Source: Alnus glutinosa
Taxonomy: Eukaryota > Streptophyta > Magnoliopsida > Fagales > Betulaceae
Length of the DNA stretch: 64,000 bases
Assembly (NCBI RefSeq): GCF_958979055.1
Contig: NC_084888.1
Coordinates: 7,115,501 to 7,179,500 of the forward strand
Direction of reading: 5' to 3'
A program made the position numbers and the translations under genes. The notes under the pieces are model-generated. The model had not been told where the DNA came from. It did no database searches and saw only the letters and a program-made list of their open reading frames with translations. Shown here one piece after another: positions 45,772-56,451 of this stretch (positions within the stretch are counted from its first letter, which is position 1; every line of letters begins with the position of its first letter).

Positions 45772-46931
45772 TAGGGGTGTAAATCCGGAGCGGGTTCTCG
45801 GGTATTGAGTAAAAACCGGGAACCGGCTTCGGGTCCTCGGGTTTTTTGTTTTAATCACCTAGACCCGGGTACCCCGGGTTTTCCCCGGGTATCCGGTCCG
45901 GGTGGTATATTTTTTTTTTTAAAAAAAAAAAAAAAATTAACAAGCTTTTATCAAGCCTCACCCTTTCCCAAAACCCTTTCCTAAACCCGAACACCACTCC
46001 TTCACTAACAAGCTTTTATCAGCAACTGATGCTGAAGTGATTAATCCAATTGACACTATTTTTTATATATAAATGTAAAGAAAACTCACACAGCCATGAT
46101 TGAACGTGAAATCTCTCATTCACCATCTCTCTAATCTAAAGACCATTAGATTAACAAGAAATTGGAAGCATCTCCTTCCTATCCAATTAACAAATTAAAT
46201 ACAAACTTGAATAATAAATACATCAACTGTGATTTTGTTTTGCTTATGAACAAGGGGGATAAAAATGAAAACAAATTCCCTGACCAACCTCAAGACCTAA
46301 GCTTGAAACTTGAAAGCATATAAACAAAGCTTTCAAGCCTGCTGGGTTCTAGTTTCTACTTCGAAAATGTCAAACCTGTAGAGAAACAGAGAAAGATGAA
46401 GAAGAATGAAGAACTAAGAAGAAGAAGAATGAACAACTGAGAGCTAAGAACAAAGTCGGTTACCAGGTAGGCGACGAGTCGGTGAGTGGCGAAGGAGAAG
46501 AGTGAGCCGGCGAAGTGACCGAAAGCCGAACGAGAAGCCGTGACTCATGAGTCCGTGAGCGTCGAGCGAGAAGTGAGATTGTGAATTTGTGATTTCAGAT
46601 TTGTGAGAACGACGGCTTGCGAGCTTGGGGGAAAACCAAAAAAGGTAGGGCAACCAAATGTTTGGAAAAAAGACTAAAAAGGCCCTTCCTATTTAAGTTC
46701 CTAAGCCATGTAATGCAAAGGTAAGGGGGTAAATTTATTTTTTTTAATTGCTGAAGCTACCCGGATCTAGGTACCCGGGTATACCCGGGGTTTTTGTAAA
46801 TAAATACCCAGCTCCGGGGTACCCGGTTTCCCGAAGCTGGGTACCCGGGTTGCAACCAGGTTTTCCGGAGCCGGTTAATGCCTGGATCCGGTTTCCCGGC
46901 CGGTTATACCCAATCCGGATTTACACCCCTA
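45772..46931. mobile_element. Non-autonomous hAT element, 1160 bp
   Basis: Termini TAGGGGTGTAAATCCGGA and TCCGGATTTACACCCCTA are perfect 18-bp inverted repeats. The flanks ACGGCAAG (45764-45771) and TCGGCATG (46932-46939) agree at 6 of 8 positions, consistent with a decayed 8-bp hAT duplication. Subterminal regions on both sides are packed with ACCCGGGTA-type motifs, the expected transposase-binding sites. Internal frames show no transposase. Confidence 0.88.
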
Positions 46932-46975
46932 TCGGCATGGGCGGGTGTTGATACTTTCCTTCCCCAACCAAAAAG

Positions 46976-47373
46976 TACGAGCAAATATCGATTCGATATG
47001 CAGTTAAATCGGTTAATTCAGTCCGTTAAGTCAATTACTTCACCGACTTGATTTCAAAAAACTATATTTTAAAAAAGATCGATTAAGTCAGTCGGTAGAC
47101 GGTCAGTTAGGTAGGTTAACATAGATAATGAAACGACGACGTTTTGATTTTTTTAAAATAAAAAAATTTGTTCTTACTAAAACGTGTTTTTTCTTTTTAT
47201 GTTGGTTAGATTAATCGGTTGGTTAAAATACGGTTCGGTTTGATAAGTCGGTTAAAATTTTAACTAAACAGACTTTCAGAACAAAATTTTATACTAACTA
47301 CCGAACCAAAATTCTCTGATGGCAGTTCGGTAAGCAATCGGAAGGTGGTAGGCGGATAATTTGCCCACCCCTA
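46976..47373. mobile_element. hAT-type MITE, 398 bp, with 8-bp TSD
   Basis: The right end TTTGCCCACCCCTA and the slightly deleted left end TACGAGCAAAT are inverted counterparts. Exact 8-bp duplication CCAAAAAG lies at 46968-46975 and 47374-47381. The interior has CGGTTAA/TTAACCG-rich motifs. Only 44 bp separate it from the hAT element on its left. Confidence 0.85.
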
Positions 47374-47381
47374 CCAAAAAG

Positions 47382-47844
47382 CAAAAGAAAGAAACAGATT
47401 AAACTCCATACATACCATCATGGTTCAATAATAACAAGTTAACACTTTAGATCAAGATTCTCTATGACAACAATTCAGTTTATGGTCTAAATACTAACAA
47501 GCTCGAGGTATGGCTAAAAAAACCAAAGAAAAAACACAGGATTTCCAAGAGCTAAAGACCAAAAATTAGGCAGACATGCTCTCCCACATTCCCCACGACA
47601 AGCAGGGAACCATGAAGTGTTGAAACACGTATATGGTTGCTTTTGATTGTAGATGGGGATTCCCAAATCCACACTGAAGCAATGGAAGTCTAACGATGAT
47701 CAGGCCAAGCTGTAGTTTCCAAAGACCAACGTCAAAGAGGAGATACCTGCAGTTTGAAATTTAGGACCTGCAAGACATATATGTCTAGTTCCAATGACAA
47801 TCAACGAATGATTTTTTGAGTTTCTTACCATGTTTATAAACAAA
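47382..47844. other. RRP41 3' flank
   Basis: Expected to hold the RRP41 3' untranslated region. No other feature seen. Confidence 0.5.
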
Positions 47845-50800
47845 CTATAGGCCCCGACGATACTCTAGTTGCTTGGTATTCTCTAGCAATATCTGCCAAA
47901 CCAACCAATAGAAAATCCCAATAAATCCCTCATGACCGTACTAAGAGAACGAATGAAGCAATACCTCTGAGTAGATGTCATTGCACATTGTTCATATACA
48001 GAGGCAACTAAACAAGTTCTAAGAAGGCAACATTTTCATTGGCTAAAAGAAAAATGCTCTTACTTCTCGAATGTAATTTGCCACTGCTTTGCAGCCTTCA
48101 ATTGCAAGTTGCATGACGTTTTCAAAAATGTCTATTGGTAACTTAGAATCCATCTGCTTCAGAACACATAACAAATGAGTGGTCCAAAAAGAAATCTTTG
48201 GCCTTGATTGGGTGGTGCTACTAAATCAACAAGGAAAAACCTTAATGGCAAAGTAATAGAGGTGCATAGAATGCAAATATAAATTGAACCATTTAGCCTT
48301 ATACATCGCAAAAATTGCAAAAAATTCAAAAACCGTAAAGGTAACAAGTTTTGTGCTTCAAAATTACTGCAAATTACAGTATCAGATACATCAATAATAC
48401 AATTAATCAGAAAACCCAAAACCATTAAGTGTTTGTTTGGGATTGCATTGAAGAGCTTAAAAGTGCTTTTAATACTTAAAAAGCTTTTCATGCAAAAAAA
48501 AATGTTGGTTTGGTAAAAAAAACTTAAAAAGTACTTTATTGCTCTAAAAATCCTAAAACTACATTCAAAGGGAAGCTTGAAAATGAGATTTTTTTCTTTC
48601 TAAAAAGCTCTTTTAGTCTTTTTCTATAGACAAAAGCTCTATTTCCCAACACAATCCCAATCAGGCTCTAAGTCTAATCCCCAACACTCAGGTTGACCAT
48701 GTGGATAAGAGTATAATCCATCAAGATATATTGCAACCAACTGTAAACATTCAAAATCTCTAAGGCCAACCAGCCTTGGGAGAAGGATCTTGCATGAACC
48801 TAGGCCAAAAGTAGTTCAGCAATTGTTGGGCAGGGGTAGGGATAGAAGTTTCAGGCAAATATTTAAAGTAGAGCTTAATTTCTTTATATCTAAGGCTCTG
48901 GGCTGTTCTGAAATCCAAATTTAGAAATTTTTAAAATCACAAAAGCACTGAATGAGCCCAAGATGTCAACCGTGAAAGAATTCTAAACCTATAAGAGGTA
49001 GAGAGAAGAATAAATGAGAACAAAGTTTCAGATATAACCTGAAGAAGGGTCACTTTGTCCAACTTAGGGAGAAACCCAACAGTGACATCAGGACCTCCAG
49101 CACTATCTTCTACATAGTTCAAATCTGTTCACACTTCTCCAAATAAGAATTCATTTGGAAAGCAAAAACTTTAGATGTACCAAGAAAGCAAGGGAAAAAC
49201 AAAAGGCATGCAATTTACCAAGCAGAGGAGTGGTATTAAGGTACCCAGAACTACATGAAGTAACAAGATCACGCAATGGGATCCCAGCATCTGCAAGGGC
49301 TAAAGTTGCAGCATTGATACATGCAGATCTAGTTCCTGCAAAAAAAAAAAAAAAAACTGATTCACGAATAGAATTCAACATGACATTTTAGTTCCACTTG
49401 ATTATATATTCAACTAGTATCCTGTTCAGAAGCTCTTCAACTTTTACATATGCTTTACTGGGCGTCCTTATATTTTTCCTTTCAATGAACAATTAATGTC
49501 TGCAGGTCCACAACTCTATGGGTACATTGGGTAGCACAAAACTTAACCAAACACAGCTTCATAATGGCAAGAAAAACATACTAGCATGTATCTCAAAACA
49601 ATAAACTGTGCTGAATTCTCCATCTATTATATTACATAGTAGATTGCCTAGAAACCCTTGTTGCCTAAAAAGCAAAAAAAAAAAAAAAAAACCCACATGC
49701 ACACAAAATTGAAATGACCAGATTACCATCCAAGAATAATAAGTGCACATATTCAGTCGAGTCTCAACTTACCTCCATCCGCTTGGAGTACTTGGACAAA
49801 AATATCTATCTGCAAGATAAGTAAACAAACCTTCAGAATAGAAACTAGCAATACCACACGTGGGAAAAGTTCCCAAGATGCTGTAATAGAACCTGAGACC
49901 GAGGCATCAAATGTGTCAATATGCAAGCTTCCATGGTCTGGCGAATAACTAGAGATATCTCTGTAGATCGCCTGAGTGCAAGAGAACTTACATCAATAAG
50001 AAAGCAAAAGAGCACGCATGCAGGAAAAAACAAAAAAAAATTAAAAAAGAAAACACACACACTTCACCAAAAGCTTTAATTTGCAAGTGAAGCCAAAAGG
50101 AGGTATTTCTCTTCTTTTATACTAAACCTACTACATCACTTCCAGAGACAAGTCAATGAAGTCATAACTAATTCAAAATTATGTCCACCATGAAAGACAC
50201 TTTGGCATGGTTTTGGTTCATCAATTACCATCAGAGAACACACCTAGTCATTCAAAAATTATCCCAGCCTGTTTTTAGCCAGACAAATTCAGTTCCCTAA
50301 GGATACAGATTTTACAACCCTCTATATCTAAATTGCAAAAAATTTCCAAGGACACTTTTTCAAAGCATTTAAAAAGCTATCATACAGCACTATTATTCTA
50401 TTAAGACGATTATACATGCAATCATGTGGCTTTCTTCATGGGAAAGACTACGGATTAACTCATGGCAATGTACGGAAATTAGGTGACCAATAATTTTAGA
50501 ATGAACCAAAGAGAAAGAGAATTACCTGTCACCCTTTGGTTTTCTCATGCGATCCCCAGTACTAAAATTAGCCATGCTATACTCGCATCGCACCTGAAAA
50601 CAAACAAAGACAAAAATCATGAATGCATTTAGAACTAGTTAAAGAAGGGAAAATAACAAAAAGGGTGTTACCAGGGCCTTGTCACTCATTTGTTGACTCC
50701 TATTTTGGACCTGCAAGTGAGCATATATCATTAGTAATCAAAGTTTCATTGCAATAACTTGAAAAAGTACTTATCTTGCAAACTAAACATCTCAAACAAA

Positions 50801-51168
50801 GACTCAATGTTAAAGGGTACCTCTCTAGGGCCATATACTGCAGCGATGACTTTAGTGTTACCCATCTCAAACACAGCAGAACTGAAATTGAAAGGCAGAG
50901 TAAATTTAATTAAAAACATCCCAAATTAAAATTAATTTGAAGAATTACTCATATAAATGGTTAGTACCCGTCAGCTTTGGCCACGGCACCAATCTCTGCT
51001 CGAATTTGCCTCATCTAAAATAAATTAGAAAATAAAAAACAGATAAAGCAGATCATAAGAGAACAAGTAAACAAAGAGACCAAGCTAGAGAAACGAATGT
51101 AGTTTGATATATACTTCCATGGGACGGCGACCATCTAAGCGAAGGCCTTCAGGGCTCACGTACTCCAT
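47845..51168 (-). CDS. RRP41: Exosome complex subunit RRP41 (RNase PH domain)
   Basis: Eleven coding exons: 51168-51115, 51014-50968, 50881-50821, 50710-50672, 50593-50526, 49971-49893, 49809-49773, 49335-49219, 49124-49039, 48153-48064 and 47892-47845, all GT-AG. They give 241 residues, the length I recall for plant RRP41. The start is MEYVSPEGLRLDGRRPMEMR, the typical RRP41 N-terminus. RNase PH features follow: GSAVFEMGNTKVIAAVYGPR, the RSTEISLVIRQTMEACIL segment, and GGTRSACINAATLALADAGI carrying the phosphate-site TRS. The C-terminus is EYRRGL. It is a core ring subunit of the nuclear and cytoplasmic exosome, in 3'-5' RNA decay and processing. Plant RRP41 is reported to retain phosphorolytic residues; the GTR-S motif here agrees. 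Intron 9 (885 bp) carries a MITE. Confidence 0.97.
48429..48668. mobile_element. 240-bp Harbinger/Tourist-like MITE in RRP41 intron 9
   Basis: Left end GTGTTTGTTTGGGATTGC and right end ATCCCAATCAGGCTC are inverted relatives. Both sides carry TAA (48426-48428 and 48669-48671), the Harbinger target site. The interior has AAAAAGCTTTT-type palindromes. Confidence 0.65.
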
Positions 51169-51330
51169 ATCTGCAAAAATCTGTCTATGGCGTGTGCTAT
51201 GAGTGAGAGACGCAACAATGAATGACAGCGACACTGATTATGCCTCACGGCGCCGTTTCGGTGCAGCTGGATGGGAACACTCTGCACGCCAAATTTCAAA
51301 ACCCTTTACCGACCCAAAAACAAAAACGAG
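51169..51330 (-). promoter_or_regulatory. RRP41 upstream region
   Basis: Only about 160 bp separate the RRP41 ATG from the beginning of the mobile-element cluster, so the proximal promoter and leader must be very compact or partly element-derived. No TATA box was identified. Confidence 0.4.
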
Positions 51331-52123
51331 AGAGAGCCCTTCTATATGGTCATGGCAGAAACAAGAGTTTTTTGCCCACCAATAAACACTCAACACGTCA
51401 GTTTAGTACACCAAAGCACCATAGGGTGAAAACACCCGATCACACCAAATTCATACACCCAACCCGCTGAAACCCATCCCCATTCTCCATCACCGCCTAC
51501 CCAACCCAACCCGCCACCGCAACCGGAGTCGCCACCAATGGGCCGGTCGGCGGAGTCGGAGTCGACCTGGGCCGACGGTGAGTGACAGCCCGGCCGACAG
51601 TGAGTGACGCCCGGACAGAAGGGTTGGCCCCAAGGCCACCCCCAGACTCCGGGGATGGCCGCGCGGCCGCCCCATGGACCGGGGGTAGCCGCGCGGCCAC
51701 CCCCGGCCAACTTTGGGTCCAAGAAGAACGGACGGGACTACCCACCTTGTTCGGCTCCGTCTCGTCGTCCGTGGAGTTGCCGATCTCGAGTGTCCGGCGC
51801 GGAGTTGCCGATCTCGGGTGTCCGGTGTGGCCGCGTGGGGCAGTGGCTCTGTGGCTGGGAGGATTTTTGGTTTTTGTTTAGGGTGAAAGAAGGGGAATCG
51901 GATCCTCTCCATTTCGTTTGAAATGGAGAGGAGCCGGTTGATGGTCCAGATTTCTTAAAAAAGATCTAAGGTTATAGATTTGACACGTCATTTAAAAGCT
52001 ATTCACGGCATCCAGAAGAAAACGTTCGACGTTATCTTCAAACATCCCCTCCTCTTACTTAAAAAAAAATAAAAAATAAAAAATAAAAATCTCCTCCTCT
52101 TCCATCCAAACCTAAATTCCTCT

Positions 52124-52390
52124 TCCATCTCCATGTCTGCTACAGAATCTGGATTGGGTTCATGGGTTGTTCTAGTCAAGCTGCAATTTTCTGTTTGGTT
52201 TCCGAGAAATTGTAGGAATAAGAAAAGCAAACAAGCACGAGATTCTTGATTTATTTCTCGATTGCTACAATTTTCTCCCATCTCCATCTCTGCTAGAGAA
52301 TCTGGGTTGTGGTTCATAGGTTGTTCTAGTCAAGCTGCAACTTTCTGTTTGGTTTCCGAGAAATGGTAGGAAAAAGAAAAGCAAACCACA
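52124..52390 (+). repeat. Imperfect direct duplication, about 150-bp period
   Basis: CATCTCCATGTCTGCTACAG to AAGAAAAGCAAAC (52124-52235) is repeated at about 52275-52387 (CATCTCCATCTCTGCTAGAG to AAGAAAAGCAAAC). Both share TTGTTCTAGTCAAGCTGCAA and CTGTTTGGTTTCCGAGAAAT. Confidence 0.75.
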
Positions 52391-52487
52391 AGATACTCTA
52401 ACCGATCTTTGTCTCTTTTATGGGGGAAAATCTTGGCCATACATTTATAATCCTCTGAGTCTGTTTTGGGGTTTTGGTTGATGCTTA

Positions 52488-52790
52488 GGGGGCGTTTGAA
52501 ATTGTGATTTCGTTAATAATAAGTACAATTTTAAACTAAATTGCAGAACATAAATTATTTGAGAACTGCGTTTTTAAAAATTGCGATTTAAAATCGCAGA
52601 AAATCTACTTTTTCAAATCGTAGATAAGATGATATTTTTTTTTTAAAACGCATAATTTTAAAGGTTAATTTGCTATTTTAAATATTAAATTGCAATTTTA
52701 CCAAATGCTTAACTACGTTTTTAAAAATTACTTTTTTCAAATCGCACATTTTAAAATCGTACTTTTTGAAATCGTAAATCCAAACGGACC
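52488..52790. mobile_element. MITE-like element, family E2, copy 2
   Basis: Starts GGGGGCGTTTGAAATTGTGA and ends CGTAAATCCAAACGGACC, with repeated GCGTTTTTAAAAATTGCGA and AAATCGCA motifs. It resembles 18907-19205 and sits inside the MULE-like element. Confidence 0.55.
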
Positions 52791-53385
52791 ATTATATTTA
52801 GTATTTCATAGAATGATTTTTTGCTTTTGGTGTCTGGTTTTTTTGTTCTCTCTGTTAGAGTAACAGAACAGAGAGAAAGGGATTTTGGCGTTGTGGGGTT
52901 TTTGGTGCTTTTTTGTCGTGCTTCAAGACAGAGAGAGCGAGACCGAGTGATCCAAGACCCAACTCGGCGACGATCCAAGTAGACTCGGAATTTGGAGCAA
53001 AAGTTCCTCTTTCAACGTTATCGTCGAACGCCAAGAATTCATATTCCACCCCACAAAAACTCGGATCGCCGGCGTTTTAGTTTCAAACGCCCATGAACCC
53101 AACCTAGATTCTGTAGCAGACAAGGAGATGGAAGAGGAATTTATGTTTTGTAACTAAGAGGTTGAGATTTTTGAAGATAATGTTGAACGTTTTCTTCTGG
53201 TTGCCGTGAAATAGCTTTTAAATGACGTCGCCAATGCATAACCTTAGATCTTTTTTAAGAAATGGCCAACATTTACCTTTTTTGTATTTTTTTTATTCCA
53301 TGTTGATAGGTCAACTTTTTATTGGTGGGCAGAAAGGCCTTGGTTTTTGCCACCGGCCCACCACCGAATAAAAGTTATTCTCAAA

Positions 53386-54270
53386 AAGAGCCCCTTCTAT
53401 ACTGTAGTGGTAGAAAAGAGAGGGTTTATGTCCACCAATAATCACTTGACACATCAGCTTAAAACAAAAAAATGTAAAAAAAATTGAAATTTTGGTGAAG
53501 TAGACAATCCTCTCACAACTTCAGAGTACCACCATTCCAAAACAAAAAAAAACCACTGCAGGTCCACCCATCCGCCGGTCCACCCCTAATCCGCCCCAAA
53601 TCACCACACGTCCGCCTGGACTGAAAAAAAAATATATATGAAAAAAAAAAAAACTGAAGCTCCTCAACCCAACCATCAGCCGACTGCCTCTTCCCCGTCG
53701 CCGGACAACCGGTCCTCCAGCCACAGCGATCCGGTCACAGAGATCCGGCAACCACAAGCGAGCCTCCAGATCCTCTTCCCCACGACCTCTCGACACCGTC
53801 GACAGAGATCCGGCCACAGATTCGAGAGCATTCTCCTCTCCCGGGATCTCTCCCTTTTGCTGGCCGTTCTCCCCTCTCGCCCCTCTAGTGGTTTTTGGTG
53901 ATCAGATCTGGTCGATGATCACATTTGGTCTGGTGATTTGGTGCTCTCGACATTCTGGTTCAACCGAAAATGGTGAACGACAACGTGGTCAAGGTCGAAC
54001 TCGGGTCGGCCATGTGGTGGCGCGGCTTCCATGGGCTACGCTGGTTTGGTTGTCTGGGTCGAGGGTCGGTGGTTGGGGCTGGGTTTTCATCTCTCATCTC
54101 TCTCCCTCGATCTCTTCTCTTCATTTCACTGCAAAGAGATAAAAAAATTCGAGTGTTTTGCTTGTATGTGATTTTCTTGCTCCATGCTTACGTGTCAATT
54201 TTTTATTGGTGGGCAAACAAAGCTTACTTTCTGCCATAGCCGAATTGAAGTTATTCTCATTCTCAAAACG
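53386..54270. mobile_element. MULE-like element 2, tandem relative of element 1
   Basis: The left end (CCTTCTATACTGTAGTGGTA, GTCCACCAATAATCACTTGA) and right end (TTTTTTATTGGTGGGCAAAC, GAAGTTATTCTC) repeat those of element 1 in the same order, so two related elements lie back to back. GC-rich interior with frames on both strands; no recognisable host gene fragment. Confidence 0.45.
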
Positions 54271-54467
54271 AGATGACGGTCTCGCTCCCTGTGCTTGAAA
54301 CGGCGCCGTTGCTATCGAAAGAAATAGAAAGGCCCTATAGCAGGCTTGGGCCGCTTGGCAGACCAAAAAAAGTGGATTACATTAGTTTGAACATTCAGGT
54401 TTTTTTTTTTTAAAAAAAAAAAGAGTAGGTAAAAACATATATAAAAGCTATACAGTACAAACTAATA
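54271..54467. other. Spacer between mobile elements
   Basis: Short spacer with a poly-T/poly-A junction near 54400. Nothing else seen. Confidence 0.5.
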
Positions 54468-54893
54468 GGCTCCATTTGTTTCGGCGTAAAATGTTTTCCG
54501 TCGAAAAATATTTTCAAATAAATTATTTTTCATGAAAATATTTTCCGCTGAAAACAAACAATATTTTCTAGTGTTTGACACGTACGGAAAATCACAAATA
54601 TTTTTTATATCCATTCAATCATATTAACTTATAAAAATCAATTTTTATTTACAACATAAAAATATTAATGTAAAATAATTTTTAAAAAAAATAACTAAAA
54701 AATTATGTTTAACTAAGATATATACATTGACTAACAAAAATCATTTTTTAATTTGAGAGAGCTGTAAATAACATTCAACAATACATTTAAATTACAGATA
54801 AAAGTTCAATCATAAATATTGCAAAGTTTTGGCCAACGTACTACGGCCATCCAAGTTCAATCATATATGTTATTATAATCAAGTTAATTATTA

Positions 54894-56451
54894 GGGAAAA
54901 GTACACATAACCCCCTCAAATTACCACCTCATTGTCAATGTACCCCCCAAACTACCAATTGTGTCAATATCCCCTCCTAAACTATCAAAAAATGTCAATG
55001 TCCCCCTAATGACAAAAATGCCCTTTATAAAATTATTAAAATAAAATAAAACTAAAAAAATATAAAATAACAAAAATTTCTTCCAAAAAATAATAAAAAA
55101 TTTAAAACTGTTTTTTATTTTTTATTTTAAAAAAATAATAATTTTCAGTTTTTTTTTTCGTTTTTTTTTCTTTTTTTTTTTTTTAAAAAAATTGTTCTTT
55201 TTTCGTTTTTTTTATTTTAATAAAAACTGGTTTTTTTTTTTAATTTGTTTTATTTTTTACAAAAATAAATAAATTTCTGTTATTTTTTGTTTGGGAAAAG
55301 TACATATAACCCCCTCAAACTACCACTCAATTGTCAATGTACCCCCCAAACTACCAATTGTGTCAATGTCCCCCCTTAAACTACCAAAAAATGTCAATGT
55401 CCCTCCTAAGAACAACAAAAAGACAAAAATGACCTTAATTTTTTTTGAATAAGACAAAAATGTCCTCATAAATTCAAAAAATTAAAACTACAGCTAAAAA
55501 ATTAAAAAAACTAAAAATTAAAAACTAAAAATTAAAATTAAAAAAAAAAGCAACGAAAAAGGAATAATTTTTTTTTTTTTTAAAAAAAAGCAAACAAAAA
55601 ATAACTGAAATTTATTTTTTAAAAAAAGAAAAAATAAAACAAATGAAAAAAAGAAAAAGAAAAACCAATTTTTATTAAATTAAAAAACGAAAAAGAACAA
55701 TTTTTTTTTAAAAGAAAAAAAAAACAAAAAACAAAAAATAACAGAAATTTATTTATTTTTGTAAAAAATAAAACAAATTAAAAAAAAAACCAGTTTTTAT
55801 TAAAATAAAAAAAAAACGAAAAAGAACAATTTTTTTTTAAAAAAAAAAAGAAAAAAAAACTGAAAATTATTATTTTTTTAAAATAAAAAATAAAAAACAG
55901 TTTTAAATTTTTTATTATTTTTTGGAAGAAATTTTTTTTATTTTTTATTTTTTTAGTTTTATTTTATTTTAATAATTTTATAAATGGCATTTTTGTCATT
56001 AGGGGGACATTGACATTTTTTGATAGTTTAGGGGGAGATATTAACACAATTGATAGTTTGGGGGGTACATTGACAATGAGGTGGTAGTTTGAGGGGGTTA
56101 TGTGTACTTTTCCCTTTTTGTTTTTTTTTTTTTTTTAAATTGTTCTTTTTCGTTTTTTAATTTAATAAAAATTGGTTTTTCTTTTTCGTTGCTTTTTTTT
56201 TTTTAATTTTAATTTTTAGTTTTTAATTTTTAATGTTTTAATTTTTTAGCTACAGTTTTAATTTTTTAAATTTATGAGGATATTTTTGTCTTATTCAAAA
56301 AAAAATTAAGGTCATTTTTGTCTTTTTGTTATTCTTAGGGGGAATATTGACATTTTTTAGTAGTTTAAGGGGAGACATTAACACAATTGGTAGTTTGGGG
56401 GGTACATTGACAATTGAGTGGTAGTTTGAGGGGGTTATATGTACTTTTCCC
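54894..56451. mobile_element. MULE-type foldback element, outer copy, 9-bp TSD
   Basis: Termini GGGAAAAGTACACATAACCC and GGGTTATATGTACTTTTCCC are inverted. Each end continues into a long arm (CCCCTCAAA, ATTGTCAATGTACCCCCCAA, ACTACCAATTGTGTCAAT). Exact duplication TAATTATTA lies at 54885-54893 and 56452-56460. The interior is almost pure A/T-rich tracts plus the inner copy. Confidence 0.93.
55293..56114. mobile_element. Same MULE-type element, inner copy nested in the outer
   Basis: Termini GGGAAAAGTACATATAACCC and GGGTTATGTGTACTTTTCCC. Exact 9-bp duplication TTTTTGTTT lies at 55284-55292 and 56115-56123, inside the outer element's own sequence. Order of boundaries (54894, 55293, 56114, 56451) shows true nesting. 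Confidence 0.88.

Larger units (their letters stand above)
51331..53385. mobile_element. MULE-like element 1 with nested insertions
   Basis: The left segment (CTTCTATATGGTCATGGCAG, TTGCCCACCAATAAACACTC) has an inverted counterpart at about 53290-53385 (TTTATTGGTGGGCAGAAAGG, AAGTTATTCTCAAAAAGAG). A second inverted pair lies inside: AAGATCTAAGGTTATAGATT and TTTAAAAGCTATTCACGGCA near 51960-52015 and its inverse near 53160-53265. The interior also has a GC-rich part with overlapping frames on both strands. Borders are approximate. Confidence 0.5.

Noticed and set aside
46444..46653. 69-codon minus-strand frame
   Set aside because: It is interior sequence of the 1160-bp hAT element without transposase similarity.
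51490..51921. Overlapping GC-rich frames up to 140 codons on both strands
   Set aside because: Pro/Arg/Gly-rich translations in all frames are what GC-rich transposon interiors give. No recognisable domain.
53521..54239. Frames of 84-98 codons on both strands
   Set aside because: Same reason as the previous entry; interior of MULE-like element 2.
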